From contig JBBPZV010000001.1 in NCBI GenBank assembly GCA_038198775.1, positions 1-64,000 of the forward strand: a DNA stretch of 64,000 nt. Direction: 5' to 3'. This document shows positions 10,156 to 19,169 of the stretch, piece after piece. Below the pieces are notes generated by a model. The model searched no databases. It had not been told where the DNA came from and worked only from the letters and a program-made list of their open reading frames with translations. The stretch is from JACCYJ01 sp038198775 (GTDB lineage: Bacteria > Actinomycetota > Actinomycetes > Propionibacteriales > Nocardioidaceae). A program made the position numbers and the translations under genes. The first letter of the stretch is position 1; every line of letters starts with the position of its first letter.

Positions 10156-11100
10156 TCACGCGGCCAGGTCGGGGTCGGCCAGCTGGCGAAGCCGCGCCAG
10201 AGCTTCCCGCTCGAGCTGGCGTACTCGCTCCGCCGAGATACCGTGCCGGGCGCCGATGTCGGCGAGCTTCTGCTGGCGGCCGTCGACCAGACCGTACCGG
10301 GCGCGGATGATGTCGGCCTCCCGCTCGCCGAGCTGGTCGACCAGGTCGCTGAGCCGGCTCCGCGACTCGACGTCGAGGATCGTCACGTCGGGGCCGGGCA
10401 GCATCTCCCGAGCCACCAAGTCACCGAGGGAGGTGTCGCCGTCCTCGTCCACGGGGGAGTCGAGGCTGACGTGGTCGCGGCCCCAGCTGAGCAGGTCGAG
10501 CACCCGGTCGATGTCCATGTCCAGCTCGGCGGCGATCTCGGTGGGGTCTGGCTCGCGACCCAGCACGCGCTCCAGGTTGCGCCGGGCGGCCCCCACCTGG
10601 TTCAGCTCCTCCACGACGTGGACGGGCAGCCGGACCACTCGGCCCTGCTGCGCGATCCCGCGGGTGATCGCCTGCCGGATCCACCACGTCGCGTACGTCG
10701 AGAACTTGAAGCCCTTGGCGTAGTCGAACTTCTCGACGGCGCGGATCAGGCCGGTGTTGCCCTCCTGCACCAGGTCGAGCAGCGGCATCTGCGACCGGCC
10801 GTACTTGCGAGCGATCGAGACCACGAGCCGCAGGTTGGCGTTGATGAACACCTGCATGGCGCGCCGTCCGTCGGCCGCGATCCACTCCAGCTCCTCGGGC
10901 GAGGCGTCCGACACCGGACCGTCGAACTGCCCCAGGCCCTGCTCGGCGAGAAGCCCTGCCTCGATGGCGCGGCTCAGCTCGACCTCCGCGGCCGCGTCCA
11001 GCAGCGGCGTGCGCGAGATCTCGTCGAGGTACATGCCGACGCTGTCGCGTCCCTCGCTCTCGCTGGGACGGCGCGTCCGGCGGGCCGTCATGGTAGCCAT
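10156..11100 (-). CDS. Group 2 (non-essential principal-like) RNA polymerase sigma factor
   Basis: The 314-residue protein has sigma-70 regions 1.2 to 4 but no long N-terminal extension, as in mycobacterial SigB and Streptomyces HrdD. Region 2 carries NLRLVVSIARKYGR, DLVQEGNTGLIRAVEKFDY and FSTYATWWIRQAI. Region 4 ends with the helix-turn-helix KLADIGARHGISAERVRQLE. An AAGGAG lies 9 nt before ATG 11100; ATG 11091 is also possible. It should direct a stress or stationary-phase subset of promoters with specificity close to RpoD, whose gene lies 6.5 kb away. An ECF-type promoter lies just upstream (separate entry). Confidence 0.92.
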   Translation of the reverse strand: MATMTARRTRRPSESEGRDSVGMYLDEISRTPLLDAAAEVELSRAIEAGLLAEQGLGQFDGPVSDASPEELEWIAADGRRAMQVFINANLRLVVSIARKYGRSQMPLLDLVQEGNTGLIRAVEKFDYAKGFKFSTYATWWIRQAITRGIAQQGRVVRLPVHVVEELNQVGAARRNLERVLGREPDPTEIAAELDMDIDRVLDLLSWGRDHVSLDSPVDEDGDTSLGDLVAREMLPGPDVTILDVESRSRLSDLVDQLGEREADIIRARYGLVDGRQQKLADIGARHGISAERVRQLEREALARLRQLADPDLAA

Positions 11101-11155
11101 CGCTGGTCACTCCTTCGCTGTAGCCGTCACGCTGCGTGCGGCGGCTTCCGGGTAC

Positions 11156-11181
11156 AACAGCGTCGCCGCGTGACGTGTTCC
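11156..11181 (-). promoter_or_regulatory. ECF-type (SigR/SigH/SigE-like) promoter of the group 2 sigma factor gene
   Basis: On the minus strand, GGAAC (11181-11177) is followed by exactly 18 nt and then GTTG (from 11158). This matches the GGAA(C/T)-N18-GTT pattern of oxidative and envelope-stress ECF sigma factors in actinobacteria. Predicted transcription would start near 11149, giving a leader of about 50 nt before ATG 11100. Confidence 0.6.
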
Positions 11182-11251
11182 GCACCGTTACAGCGCAGAC
11201 ACTGAGGAAGACGCACAGGGGCGCGTTGGAGTTGCCCCTCTCAGCACTTTC

Positions 11252-13393
11252 TTAGGGCTGCCCGGGGAGCCCCTTGGGGGCGCCGACGACGTCGATCACC
11301 CAGGCGTACGCGTACGCCCGCTCCCGCCAGGCCTCGTAGCGTCCGCTCTTGCCACCGTGGCCGGCCACCATCTCGGTCTTCAGCAGCACGGGGGCGTTCC
11401 CGGTGGTCGTGGCCCGGAGCCGGGCCACCCATTTCGCCGGTTCGACGTAGAGGACCCGGGTGTCGTTGAGGCTCGTCATCGCCAGGATGCGGGGATGGGG
11501 CGTGGCGGCGATGTTCTCGTACGGGGTGTAGGACTTCATGTAGGCGTAGACATCGGGGTCGTGCAACGGGTCGCCCCACTCGTCCCACTCGGTGACGGTG
11601 AGCGGCAGCGACGGGTCGAGGATCGTCGTCAGCGCGTCCACGAACGGCACCACAGCGAGGACCCCGGCGAACGCGTCAGGGGCCAGGTTGAGCGCCGCAC
11701 CCACCAGCAGCCCGCCGGCGCTGCCTCCCATCGCGACGAGCCGCTGCGCTGAGCACCAGCGGCGGTCCGCCAGGTGGTGCGCGCAGGCGACGAAGTCGGT
11801 GAACGTGTTCGCCTTGCGCGTCAGCTTGCCGTCCTCGTACCAGGACCGGCCGAGCTCACCACCGCCACGCACGTGGGCGACCGCGAACACCACCCCCCGG
11901 TCCAACAGCGACAGGCGCTCGATGGAGAAGGCGGGATCGACGCTGATCTCGTACGAGCCGTAGCCGTAGAGCAGACAGGGGGCGGTGCCGTCACGCGGGG
12001 TGCCGGTCCGGCACACCACCGAGACCGGTACGCGCGTCCCGTCCGGCGCGCGTGCCCACTCCCGGTGCTGCTCGTAGCCTGCCGGGTCGTAGCCGCCGAG
12101 GACCGGCTGCCGCTTGCGCAGCAGGAGGTCCTCGCCCGCGACGTCGTAGTCGTAGACGGTTCGCGGCGTGACGAACGACGTGAAGCCGATGCGCAGGAAC
12201 GGTTGGTCCCACTCGGGGTTGGACCCTACGTCGCAGCTGAAAAGGGTTTCGTCGAACCCGATCTCCTCCGGCGGGCCCAGGCCGCCGCCGTCGATCCGCA
12301 TGACCGCGACCCTGCTCAACGCGTCGCGGCGCAGCCCGACGGCGACATGGCCGGCGAACGCCGACACCCCTTGCAGCCGGACGTCGTCGCGGTGCTCGAT
12401 CAGCGGGGTCCACCGCTGGGGACCCGGGTCCTCCACCGGCGCCTGCGCCAGCGCGAAGTTCTCCGCACCGTCGTTGTGGAGGACAAGGAAGCGGTTCTTC
12501 CCAGCCACGACCGCGTGCTCCACGGAGTACTCGATCCCATGACGCCGTGGCGCGACGAGCCGTGGTCGGGGCTGCGGCTGCTCGCCGTCGATGACCCACA
12601 CCTCGCTGGTCAGCTTGGAGGCTGTCGAGATCACCACGAAGCGGTTGCTGCGGGTCGTGCCCACCCCGACCCAGAACTGCTGGTCGGGCTCGGCGAACAC
12701 GACCACGTCCTCTGCCGCGGCGGTTCCGAGGCGGTGTCGCCAGACCCGGTCGGGGCGCCAGCTGTCGTCCACGGTCAGGTAGAACAGCTCCTCGCCGTCC
12801 TGCGACCACGCCGAGGAGTAGAAGGTGTCGGTCACCTCGTCGGGCAGCACGGTCGAGGTCTGCAGGTCCTTGAAGCGCAGCGTGAACCGCTCGGCACCGG
12901 TGGTGTCCACCGAGTACGCGAGCCGGTTGCCGTCCGGGCTGACGCTGAAGGCGCCGAGGGCGAAGAACGGCTGGCCGTCGGCCTCCGCGTTCTCGTCGAG
13001 CAGGACCTGCTCACCGGGTACGCCGGTCTCGGCGTCAAGCACGGGCGGGGTCCAGTCGGCGGCGGATCGCACCGGGCAGCGGCAGTGCAGCGCGTACTGC
13101 CTGCCCTCGACGGTCCGCGTGTAGTACCACCAGTTCCCACGCCGGACGGGAACGCTCAGGTCCGTCTCCTGGGTGCGGGTCTTGATCTCGGTGAAGACCG
13201 CGTTCCGAAGTCCGTCCAGGTGGGCGGTCATCGCCTCGCTGTATGAGTTCTCCGACTCCAGGTGCGCGATCACCTCCGGGTCGTCCTTGTCGCGCAGCCA
13301 CTCGTACGGGTCGTCGACCGTGTCGCCGTGATGGCGGCGCTGGTGGGGTACCTGCTTGGCCATCGGTGCGGTGAGGTCTCGCTGCGCGCTCAT
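11252..13393 (-). CDS. ptrB: Oligopeptidase B (S9A serine peptidase)
   Basis: The 713-residue protein has the S9A layout: an N-terminal beta-propeller (about residues 60-420) and a C-terminal alpha/beta-hydrolase. The nucleophile Ser is in GGSAGGLLVG and the catalytic His in VAGHGGKSGR. The family cleaves short peptides after Arg or Lys in the cytoplasm. ATG 13393 was chosen over 13414 because it overlaps the dinB stop as ATGA (13390-13393), a sign of translational coupling. No clear terminator follows the stop. Confidence 0.93.
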   Translation of the reverse strand: MSAQRDLTAPMAKQVPHQRRHHGDTVDDPYEWLRDKDDPEVIAHLESENSYSEAMTAHLDGLRNAVFTEIKTRTQETDLSVPVRRGNWWYYTRTVEGRQYALHCRCPVRSAADWTPPVLDAETGVPGEQVLLDENAEADGQPFFALGAFSVSPDGNRLAYSVDTTGAERFTLRFKDLQTSTVLPDEVTDTFYSSAWSQDGEELFYLTVDDSWRPDRVWRHRLGTAAAEDVVVFAEPDQQFWVGVGTTRSNRFVVISTASKLTSEVWVIDGEQPQPRPRLVAPRRHGIEYSVEHAVVAGKNRFLVLHNDGAENFALAQAPVEDPGPQRWTPLIEHRDDVRLQGVSAFAGHVAVGLRRDALSRVAVMRIDGGGLGPPEEIGFDETLFSCDVGSNPEWDQPFLRIGFTSFVTPRTVYDYDVAGEDLLLRKRQPVLGGYDPAGYEQHREWARAPDGTRVPVSVVCRTGTPRDGTAPCLLYGYGSYEISVDPAFSIERLSLLDRGVVFAVAHVRGGGELGRSWYEDGKLTRKANTFTDFVACAHHLADRRWCSAQRLVAMGGSAGGLLVGAALNLAPDAFAGVLAVVPFVDALTTILDPSLPLTVTEWDEWGDPLHDPDVYAYMKSYTPYENIAATPHPRILAMTSLNDTRVLYVEPAKWVARLRATTTGNAPVLLKTEMVAGHGGKSGRYEAWRERAYAYAWVIDVVGAPKGLPGQP

Positions 13394-14715
13394 GCCTGTG
13401 ACCGTATCCAGCACTCGAGCGGCGGTGGCGACGGCACGGACAGCGCCGGGTCGTCAACGTCGAACGTCCGCACCGGCCCCGGCGGGGAGCTCGCGGTCTC
13501 GAACCTCACCGTGACCCTGCCAAGGCCGGACCCCCAGACCCACCCTGGCCCCAGCTGGTCGTGGAGAACGTCCAGACCGGGCCACCAGCGCCGGCCGGCA
13601 GGTTCCGCGAAGTCGTCGTCGCTGGCCTCGATGCCGGGCTCGAGGTGGGCGAGCGTGAAGAGGTCCTCTTGGATCCAGTCGGTCAGGCCGGAGACGCCTA
13701 CGCCCAGCAGCCGGACGCCGCCGGAGGTGTCGACCTCGGCCAGCAGGCGCTGCGCGGTCTGGGCGACGACCCGGCGGTCGTCGGTCGGCCCCGGCAGCGT
13801 GAGCGAACGGCTGTGGGTGGAGAAGTCGTGCCGACGCAGCTTGAGAGTCACGGTCCGCCCCGACAGGCCACCGCGCTGCAGTCGCTCGCAGACCCGTCCC
13901 GCCATCCGCGCGACGACCGACCGGAGCCAGCCGGCGTCGACGCGGTCGGTGTCGAAGGTGTCCTCCACGCTGACCGACTTGGTCTCCCGCTGCGGCTGGA
14001 CCGGCCGGTCGTCGTCGGCGTTCGCGAGCCGGAACAGCCCGCGTCCGTTTGCCTCGCCGAGCAGCGAGACCAAGTCCTGCTCGCCGAGCCGGGCCACTTC
14101 GGCCACCGTGCGCGCTCCGACCCGCCGCAGCCGCTGGGCGGTGGCCGGCCCCACACCGGGGAGCACGCTCACCGGGAGCGGTCCCAGCAGCTCTCGCTCG
14201 GTCCCGGGCGCCACGACCCGCAGCCCGTCGGGTTTGGCCAGCTCGCTCGCCACCTTGGCGACGAGCTTCGACGAGCCCAGCCCGACCGAAGCCGTCAGGC
14301 CGCCTGTCAGCCGTCGTACGTCGGCACGCAGCGACCGGCCGAGTCCTGCCAGGTCGAGATCGTCGAGGCGTTCGCGGCCAGCCAGGTCGACGTAAGCCTC
14401 GTCCAAGGACAACGGCTCGAGCAGCGGCGAGAGCTCCCGCAGCCGCCCCAGCACGATGTCGCTGCTGCGGCGGTACACCTCGAAGCGGGGACCGAGGAAC
14501 GCCGCCTGGGGGCAGAGCCGGTGTGCCTGCCCCATCGACATCGCCGAGTGCACGCCGAAGCGACGTGCTTCGTACGAGGAGGTGGCGACGACGCCTCGTG
14601 GACCGATACCGCCGACGACCACGGGTTTGGCCCGCAGTGACGGTTTGTCACGCTGTTCGACGGCGGCGTAGAAGGCGTCGAGGTCGAGGTGCAGCACGGT
14701 GGCCTGGCCTGCCAT
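13390..14715 (-). CDS. dinB: DNA polymerase IV (Y family)
   Basis: DinB copies damaged or distorted templates with low fidelity. The 441-residue protein starts MAGQATVLHLDLDAFYAAVEQ with the first catalytic Asp pair, and carries the second acidic motif SLDEAYVD. A helix-hairpin-helix (LPGVGPATAQRLRRVG) and a little-finger domain follow. The open frame extends upstream to 15042, but that part overlaps the divergent DUF4192 gene and is unlike the family, so I start at 14715. Its stop overlaps the ptrB start by four bases. The last residues after the little finger may form an extra tail. Confidence 0.93.
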   Translation of the reverse strand: MAGQATVLHLDLDAFYAAVEQRDKPSLRAKPVVVGGIGPRGVVATSSYEARRFGVHSAMSMGQAHRLCPQAAFLGPRFEVYRRSSDIVLGRLRELSPLLEPLSLDEAYVDLAGRERLDDLDLAGLGRSLRADVRRLTGGLTASVGLGSSKLVAKVASELAKPDGLRVVAPGTERELLGPLPVSVLPGVGPATAQRLRRVGARTVAEVARLGEQDLVSLLGEANGRGLFRLANADDDRPVQPQRETKSVSVEDTFDTDRVDAGWLRSVVARMAGRVCERLQRGGLSGRTVTLKLRRHDFSTHSRSLTLPGPTDDRRVVAQTAQRLLAEVDTSGGVRLLGVGVSGLTDWIQEDLFTLAHLEPGIEASDDDFAEPAGRRWWPGLDVLHDQLGPGWVWGSGLGRVTVRFETASSPPGPVRTFDVDDPALSVPSPPPLECWIRSQA

Positions 14716-14812
14716 GGCGGCATCCTCCCAGCCGGTCGTCACGCGGCCGGGCCTGTCCACAATCGGCTCCCGGTGCCCCCGCCGGGGTGCCGGCGCGGGA
14801 ACCCTGGGCGAC

Positions 14813-15892
14813 ATGAGCGAACGAACCGGGCGGGAGCGTACTCCGCTCATCCGCGCCCGCAGCACCGCGGACCTGCTGGGCACCCTTCCGGTCCTGTTCG
14901 GCTTCCATGTCCAGGAGTCGTTGGTGGTGGTCGTCTTGGACGGGCCCCGCCGGCGGGTGGGATTCCGGTTGCGGCTGGACCTCCCGGAGCCGCAGCTGTT
15001 CGGGGTCGCCGCCGGCCAGGTGGCGGAGCTGCTGGGGGACAAGCAGGCGCGTGCCGCTGTTGTGGTCGCCGTCAGCGCAAGTCGTTCGACGGACGCGCTG
15101 GTGCGGGCTTGCGCGGACCGGCTCGAGCGAACCGGGGTGGAGGTGGTCGACGCGCTGCGCTGCGACGGCAGCCGCTACTGGTCGATGCGGTGTCCCGGTC
15201 CGCACTGCTGTCCACCCGAGGGCGCTCCTTACGACGCCGCGGCCGGCGTCGGCCTGACCGCTGCGGTGGCGGCGGGGATCGAGGTGCTCGCGGACCGAGC
15301 CGAGTTGGCCGCCCGGGTGGCACCGGCGCAAGGACCCGTGCTTCGCCGCATGCAGGCGGCCACCGAGCTCGCTGTGGCCGACCGGACGAGCGTGGCGACA
15401 GGTTCCAAGGCCGACCCGCCGGTGGCGATGGACCGACCCGGTCACCGCCGGGTGGCGCAGATCGGCGCCGACCGGGTCATGTCGATCCTGTCCGCCGCCG
15501 TGACCGACCCGGGCGCACCGCTGTCCGACGCCGCCGTGGCCCAGCTGAGCGTTTGGTGCGAGTCCACGGTCGTGCGTGACCTGGTGTGGGCGCAGATCTC
15601 GCCGCGGAACGCTGCCGCCCACCACGGCGTGTGGGCGCAGGTCGCCCGGCGGGTGGTCCCGCCGTTCGAGCCGGCCGTCTTGGGCCTGGCCGCCTTCAGC
15701 GCCTGGCTGAAGGGGGACGGAGCCGCGGCCTCGTGTGCGATCGAGCGGGCCGAGCGGGTCGCGCCCGAGTACCCGATGACGCGGCTCATGGCAGGCATCC
15801 TGGCCAACGCGGTTTCGCCGTCGGTGTGGGCTCCGGTGGACGAGTCGGCGGTGTGGGCCGTGTTCGACGACCCGGACGCGGCCGTGTGCTAA
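14813..15892 (+). CDS. DUF4192 family protein
   Basis: This 359-residue soluble protein matches the actinobacterial DUF4192 family. The typical N-terminal pattern is IRARSTADLLGTLPVLFGFHVQESLVVVVLDG, shown here by the segments ADLLGTLPVLFGF and ESLVVVVLDGP. The family has no established biochemical role. ATG 14813 is preferred to the longer ATG 14699, which would run into dinB. It is divergent from dinB, with about 97 nt between the starts; I see no obvious LexA-type box there. Confidence 0.8.
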   Translation: MSERTGRERTPLIRARSTADLLGTLPVLFGFHVQESLVVVVLDGPRRRVGFRLRLDLPEPQLFGVAAGQVAELLGDKQARAAVVVAVSASRSTDALVRACADRLERTGVEVVDALRCDGSRYWSMRCPGPHCCPPEGAPYDAAAGVGLTAAVAAGIEVLADRAELAARVAPAQGPVLRRMQAATELAVADRTSVATGSKADPPVAMDRPGHRRVAQIGADRVMSILSAAVTDPGAPLSDAAVAQLSVWCESTVVRDLVWAQISPRNAAAHHGVWAQVARRVVPPFEPAVLGLAAFSAWLKGDGAAASCAIERAERVAPEYPMTRLMAGILANAVSPSVWAPVDESAVWAVFDDPDAAVC

Positions 15893-15968
15893 ACCACCGT
15901 CGGGGGGTGGTGGAGTCGGCGCAACTCGGCAAGGCTGGTGCATGACCGCCCTCGGTGAAGGAGTGAGC

Positions 15969-17444
15969 ATGGGCCAGGAGGTCGAGAGCCGGGTCTTCAC
16001 CCGCGAGGACCGCACCCGTTACCGCAGCAAGGTGCGCAGCTGCCTCGACGTCTTCGAGAGGATGCTGCGCGAGGCCCGCTTCGAGGAGAACAGGCCGACG
16101 ACCGGCCTCGAGATCGAGCTCAACCTCATCGACGAGCAGGGCGACCCGGCTATGAAGAACGCCGAGGTCTTGGAGGCCATCGCCAATCCCGACTTCCAGA
16201 CCGAGCTCGGACAGTTCAACCTGGAGATCAATGTGCCCCCCCGCCGACTGGCCGGAGGTGGCTTCTGCGGGTTCGAGGAGGACGTCCGCGCCAGCCTCAA
16301 CGCGGCGGAAACCCGGGCCAGCCAGGTCGGCGCACACCTGGTCATGGTCGGGATCCTGCCGACGTTGAGCCCCGGCCACATGACCGCGAGCCTGCTGTCG
16401 CCGAACCCGCGGTATGCCCTGCTCTCCGAGCAGATCCTGGCCGCCCGGGGCGAGGACATCGTGATTGCGATCGATGGCGTGGACCGGTTGCAGACGACGA
16501 CCGACACCATCATTCCCGAGGCGGCGTGCACGAGCACGCAGCTGCACCTGCAGGTCGGCCCCGAGCAGTTCGCCGACCACTGGAACGCGGCGCAGTGCAT
16601 CGCCGGAGTCCAGCTGGCGGTGGGCGCGAACTCGCCGTTCCTGCTGGGCAAGGAGCTGTGGCGGGAGACGCGCATCGGGTTGTTCGAGCAGGCCACCGAC
16701 ACCCGGTACGAGGAGCTCAAGGCGCAGGGTGTCCGGCCCCGAGTGTGGTTCGGGGAGCGTTGGATCACCTCGATCTTCGATCTCTTCGAGGAGAACGTCC
16801 GCTACTTCCCGGCGCTGTTGCCGATCACCGACCAGGAGGATCCCGCCGAGGTCCTGGCCCGGGGCGACACTCCCGGCCTGGCCGAGATGCGACTGCACAA
16901 CGGGACCATCTACCGCTGGAACCGCCCGGTGTACGACGTGGTCCGGGAGCGCCCGCACCTGCGGGTCGAGAACCGGGTCCTCCCGGCCGGTCCCACGATG
17001 GTGGACACGATGGCCAACGCCGCCTTCTACTTCGGCCTCGTCCGGGCACTGGCAACGAGCGAGCGACCGCTGTGGTCACGGATGTCGTTCAGCGCCGCCG
17101 AGGAGAACTTCCATCTCGCGGCTCGTGACGGGATCGACGCCAAGCTTTACTGGCCGGGCGTGGGCACGGTCCCGGCGACGGAGCTCATCTTGCGCCGGCT
17201 GCTGCCACTGGCGCACGAGGGCCTCGACGCCTGGGGCGCCGACCCGAGCGAGCGCGACCGGCTGCTCGCCGTCATCGAGCAGCGTTGCCTGCTGGGACGA
17301 AACGGTGCCACTTGGCAGAGCGAGTGCTTCCACAAGCTGTTCGACGAGGGGACCGCTGCGCGCTTCGACGCGCTTCGGGGAATGGTTCGGCGCTACAGCG
17401 AGCACATGCACGCCAACGAGCCGGTTCACGAGTGGCCGGTGTGA
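15969..17444 (+). CDS. Glutamate-cysteine ligase family (GCS2-type) protein
   Basis: The 491-residue protein belongs to the GCS2-like carboxylate-amine ligase superfamily. The substrate/metal motif TGLEIELNLID is near the start, ELGQFNLEINVPP follows, and the central region has TSTQLHLQVG. The superfamily joins glutamate to cysteine or other amines with ATP; the substrate here cannot be named. Because actinomycetes use mycothiol rather than glutathione, an ergothioneine-like or unknown gamma-glutamyl product is possible. ATG 15969 has AAGGAG 5 nt upstream and gives the usual MGQEV start; ATG 15942 is an in-frame alternative. Confidence 0.8.
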   Translation: MGQEVESRVFTREDRTRYRSKVRSCLDVFERMLREARFEENRPTTGLEIELNLIDEQGDPAMKNAEVLEAIANPDFQTELGQFNLEINVPPRRLAGGGFCGFEEDVRASLNAAETRASQVGAHLVMVGILPTLSPGHMTASLLSPNPRYALLSEQILAARGEDIVIAIDGVDRLQTTTDTIIPEAACTSTQLHLQVGPEQFADHWNAAQCIAGVQLAVGANSPFLLGKELWRETRIGLFEQATDTRYEELKAQGVRPRVWFGERWITSIFDLFEENVRYFPALLPITDQEDPAEVLARGDTPGLAEMRLHNGTIYRWNRPVYDVVRERPHLRVENRVLPAGPTMVDTMANAAFYFGLVRALATSERPLWSRMSFSAAEENFHLAARDGIDAKLYWPGVGTVPATELILRRLLPLAHEGLDAWGADPSERDRLLAVIEQRCLLGRNGATWQSECFHKLFDEGTAARFDALRGMVRRYSEHMHANEPVHEWPV

Positions 17445-17585
17445 GCCGGGCCGGCCTTGCGTCGCGGGGCGCCACCAGCCGACACCGCTGATGTCGTCGG
17501 GGTGTCGCCGCGTGGCACACTGGGAAGGCTGCAGTTGGCGAGAAGCCGGCTAGCCGTACCCACAGCCACCGTCGAGAGGGTTCTG

Positions 17586-19046
17586 GTGTCGTTGAGCAGG
17601 GCTCGACCACTGTCCGCGCTGATGGCAGAAACCGCGGTGACAGCCCTGTTCGAGCGAGGTGGCGCTCGGGGGTTCGTCACCGCCGAGGAGCTGCACGGTG
17701 TTGTCGACGCAGCGGGGCTGTCGGAACCGGAACGGACGGCGCTGGTCACGGCACTCGTGGAGTGCTCGATCTCCGTCGTGCTAACTGGCGCTGGCGTCGG
17801 CTCGCCTCGAGTCGCCGCGGCGGCCCGGAGTGGCCGAGGCGCGGTTGCGGTCAGCGCGACCAAGAAGGCGCCGGGCAAGCGAACGGCCTCGAACGGCCCC
17901 GCGGCTGCCCCGGAAGTGCCGCCTGCTGGGCGCCCGCCGGGGCGAGCCGCAGTTGTCGCCGAGGCCGACGTGACGACGGCACCGGGGAAGCAGAAGGTGC
18001 TCGCCGACATCGACGACGCCGTGTTCGAGAAGGACCTCGCCGAGGACCTCACGCTCAAGGAGGACGAGCGGGAGGGGTTCACCCTGTCGGCGGCCGACGA
18101 GGCGGATGAACCAGAGCAGCAGGTCATGGTGGCCGGTGCGACCGCCGACCCGGTCAAGGACTACCTGAAGCAGATCGGCAAGGTGCCGCTGCTCAACGCC
18201 GAGCAGGAGGTGGAACTCGCCAAGCGCATCGAGGCCGGCCTGTTCAGCGAGGAGAAGCTGGCATCGGGTGAGCGGACCTCTGCCAAGCTCACCAACGAGC
18301 TCGACTGGATCGCCGAGGACGGTCGACGCGCCAAGAACCACCTGCTGGAGGCCAACCTGCGGCTGGTCGTGTCGCTGGCCAAGCGTTACACCGGCCGCGG
18401 CATGCTCTTCCTCGACCTGATCCAGGAGGGGAACTTGGGGCTGATCCGGGCGGTGGAGAAGTTCGACTACACCAAGGGATACAAGTTCTCGACCTACGCG
18501 ACGTGGTGGATCCGGCAGGCCATCACCCGAGCCATGGCCGACCAGGCTCGTACGATCCGGATCCCTGTGCACATGGTCGAAGTCATCAACAAGCTCGCCC
18601 GCGTGCAACGGCAGATGCTGCAAGACCTCGGGCGCGAGCCGACCCCGGAGGAGCTCGCCAAGGAGCTCGACATGACACCGGAAAAGGTCGTGGAGGTGCA
18701 AAAGTACGGCCGCGAGCCGATCAGCCTGCACACCCCTCTCGGCGAGGACGGCGACAGCGAGTTCGGTGACCTGATCGAGGACTCGGAGGCCATCGTCCCC
18801 GCCGATGCGGTGTCGTTCACCTTGCTCCAGGAGCAGCTGCACGCAGTCCTCGACACGTTGTCGGAACGAGAGGCCGGGGTGGTGTCGATGCGCTTCGGGC
18901 TCACCGACGGGCAGCCGAAGACGCTCGACGAGATCGGCAAGGTCTATGGCGTGACCCGGGAGCGGATCCGCCAGATCGAGTCCAAGACGATGAGCAAGCT
19001 GCGCCACCCGTCCCGTTCCCAGGTGCTGCGCGACTACCTGGACTGA
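17586..19046 (+). CDS. rpoD: Principal RNA polymerase sigma factor (RpoD/HrdB/SigA)
   Basis: This housekeeping sigma factor has 486 residues. A region 1.1-like N-terminus (TALFERGGARGFVTAEEL) comes first, then a low-complexity Ala/Pro/Lys stretch (about 80-130) and an acidic stretch. Regions 1.2-4 then follow, with DPVKDYLKQIGKVPLL, NLRLVVSLAKRYTGRG, FSTYATWWIRQAI and the region 4 helix-turn-helix TLDEIGKVYGVTRERIRQIE. GTG 17586 was chosen because GAGAGGG lies 5-6 nt upstream and it begins region 1.1; the open frame continues to 17457 without a ribosome site. The long charged spacer matches Streptomyces HrdB and mycobacterial SigA. Confidence 0.95.
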   Translation: MSLSRARPLSALMAETAVTALFERGGARGFVTAEELHGVVDAAGLSEPERTALVTALVECSISVVLTGAGVGSPRVAAAARSGRGAVAVSATKKAPGKRTASNGPAAAPEVPPAGRPPGRAAVVAEADVTTAPGKQKVLADIDDAVFEKDLAEDLTLKEDEREGFTLSAADEADEPEQQVMVAGATADPVKDYLKQIGKVPLLNAEQEVELAKRIEAGLFSEEKLASGERTSAKLTNELDWIAEDGRRAKNHLLEANLRLVVSLAKRYTGRGMLFLDLIQEGNLGLIRAVEKFDYTKGYKFSTYATWWIRQAITRAMADQARTIRIPVHMVEVINKLARVQRQMLQDLGREPTPEELAKELDMTPEKVVEVQKYGREPISLHTPLGEDGDSEFGDLIEDSEAIVPADAVSFTLLQEQLHAVLDTLSEREAGVVSMRFGLTDGQPKTLDEIGKVYGVTRERIRQIESKTMSKLRHPSRSQVLRDYLD

Positions 19047-19169
19047 CCGACGAGCAGTGCCGTGTCGAGGCGGCAGCCGAAGATCTCGACTTGCGCGGCG
19101 ATTTGCTCACGCAGACGTACCTCGCGGACTACCATTTGTGCGCCGCTTCGGCCCGCGAGGGCGGAGGCC

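Noticed and set aside
11218..11238. GGGGC...GCCCC stem after ptrB
   Set aside because: Only 5 bp with an 11-nt loop; too weak to call a terminator.
14716..15042. Longer N-terminus for dinB
   Set aside because: It overlaps the divergent DUF4192 gene and has no match to the DinB family start.
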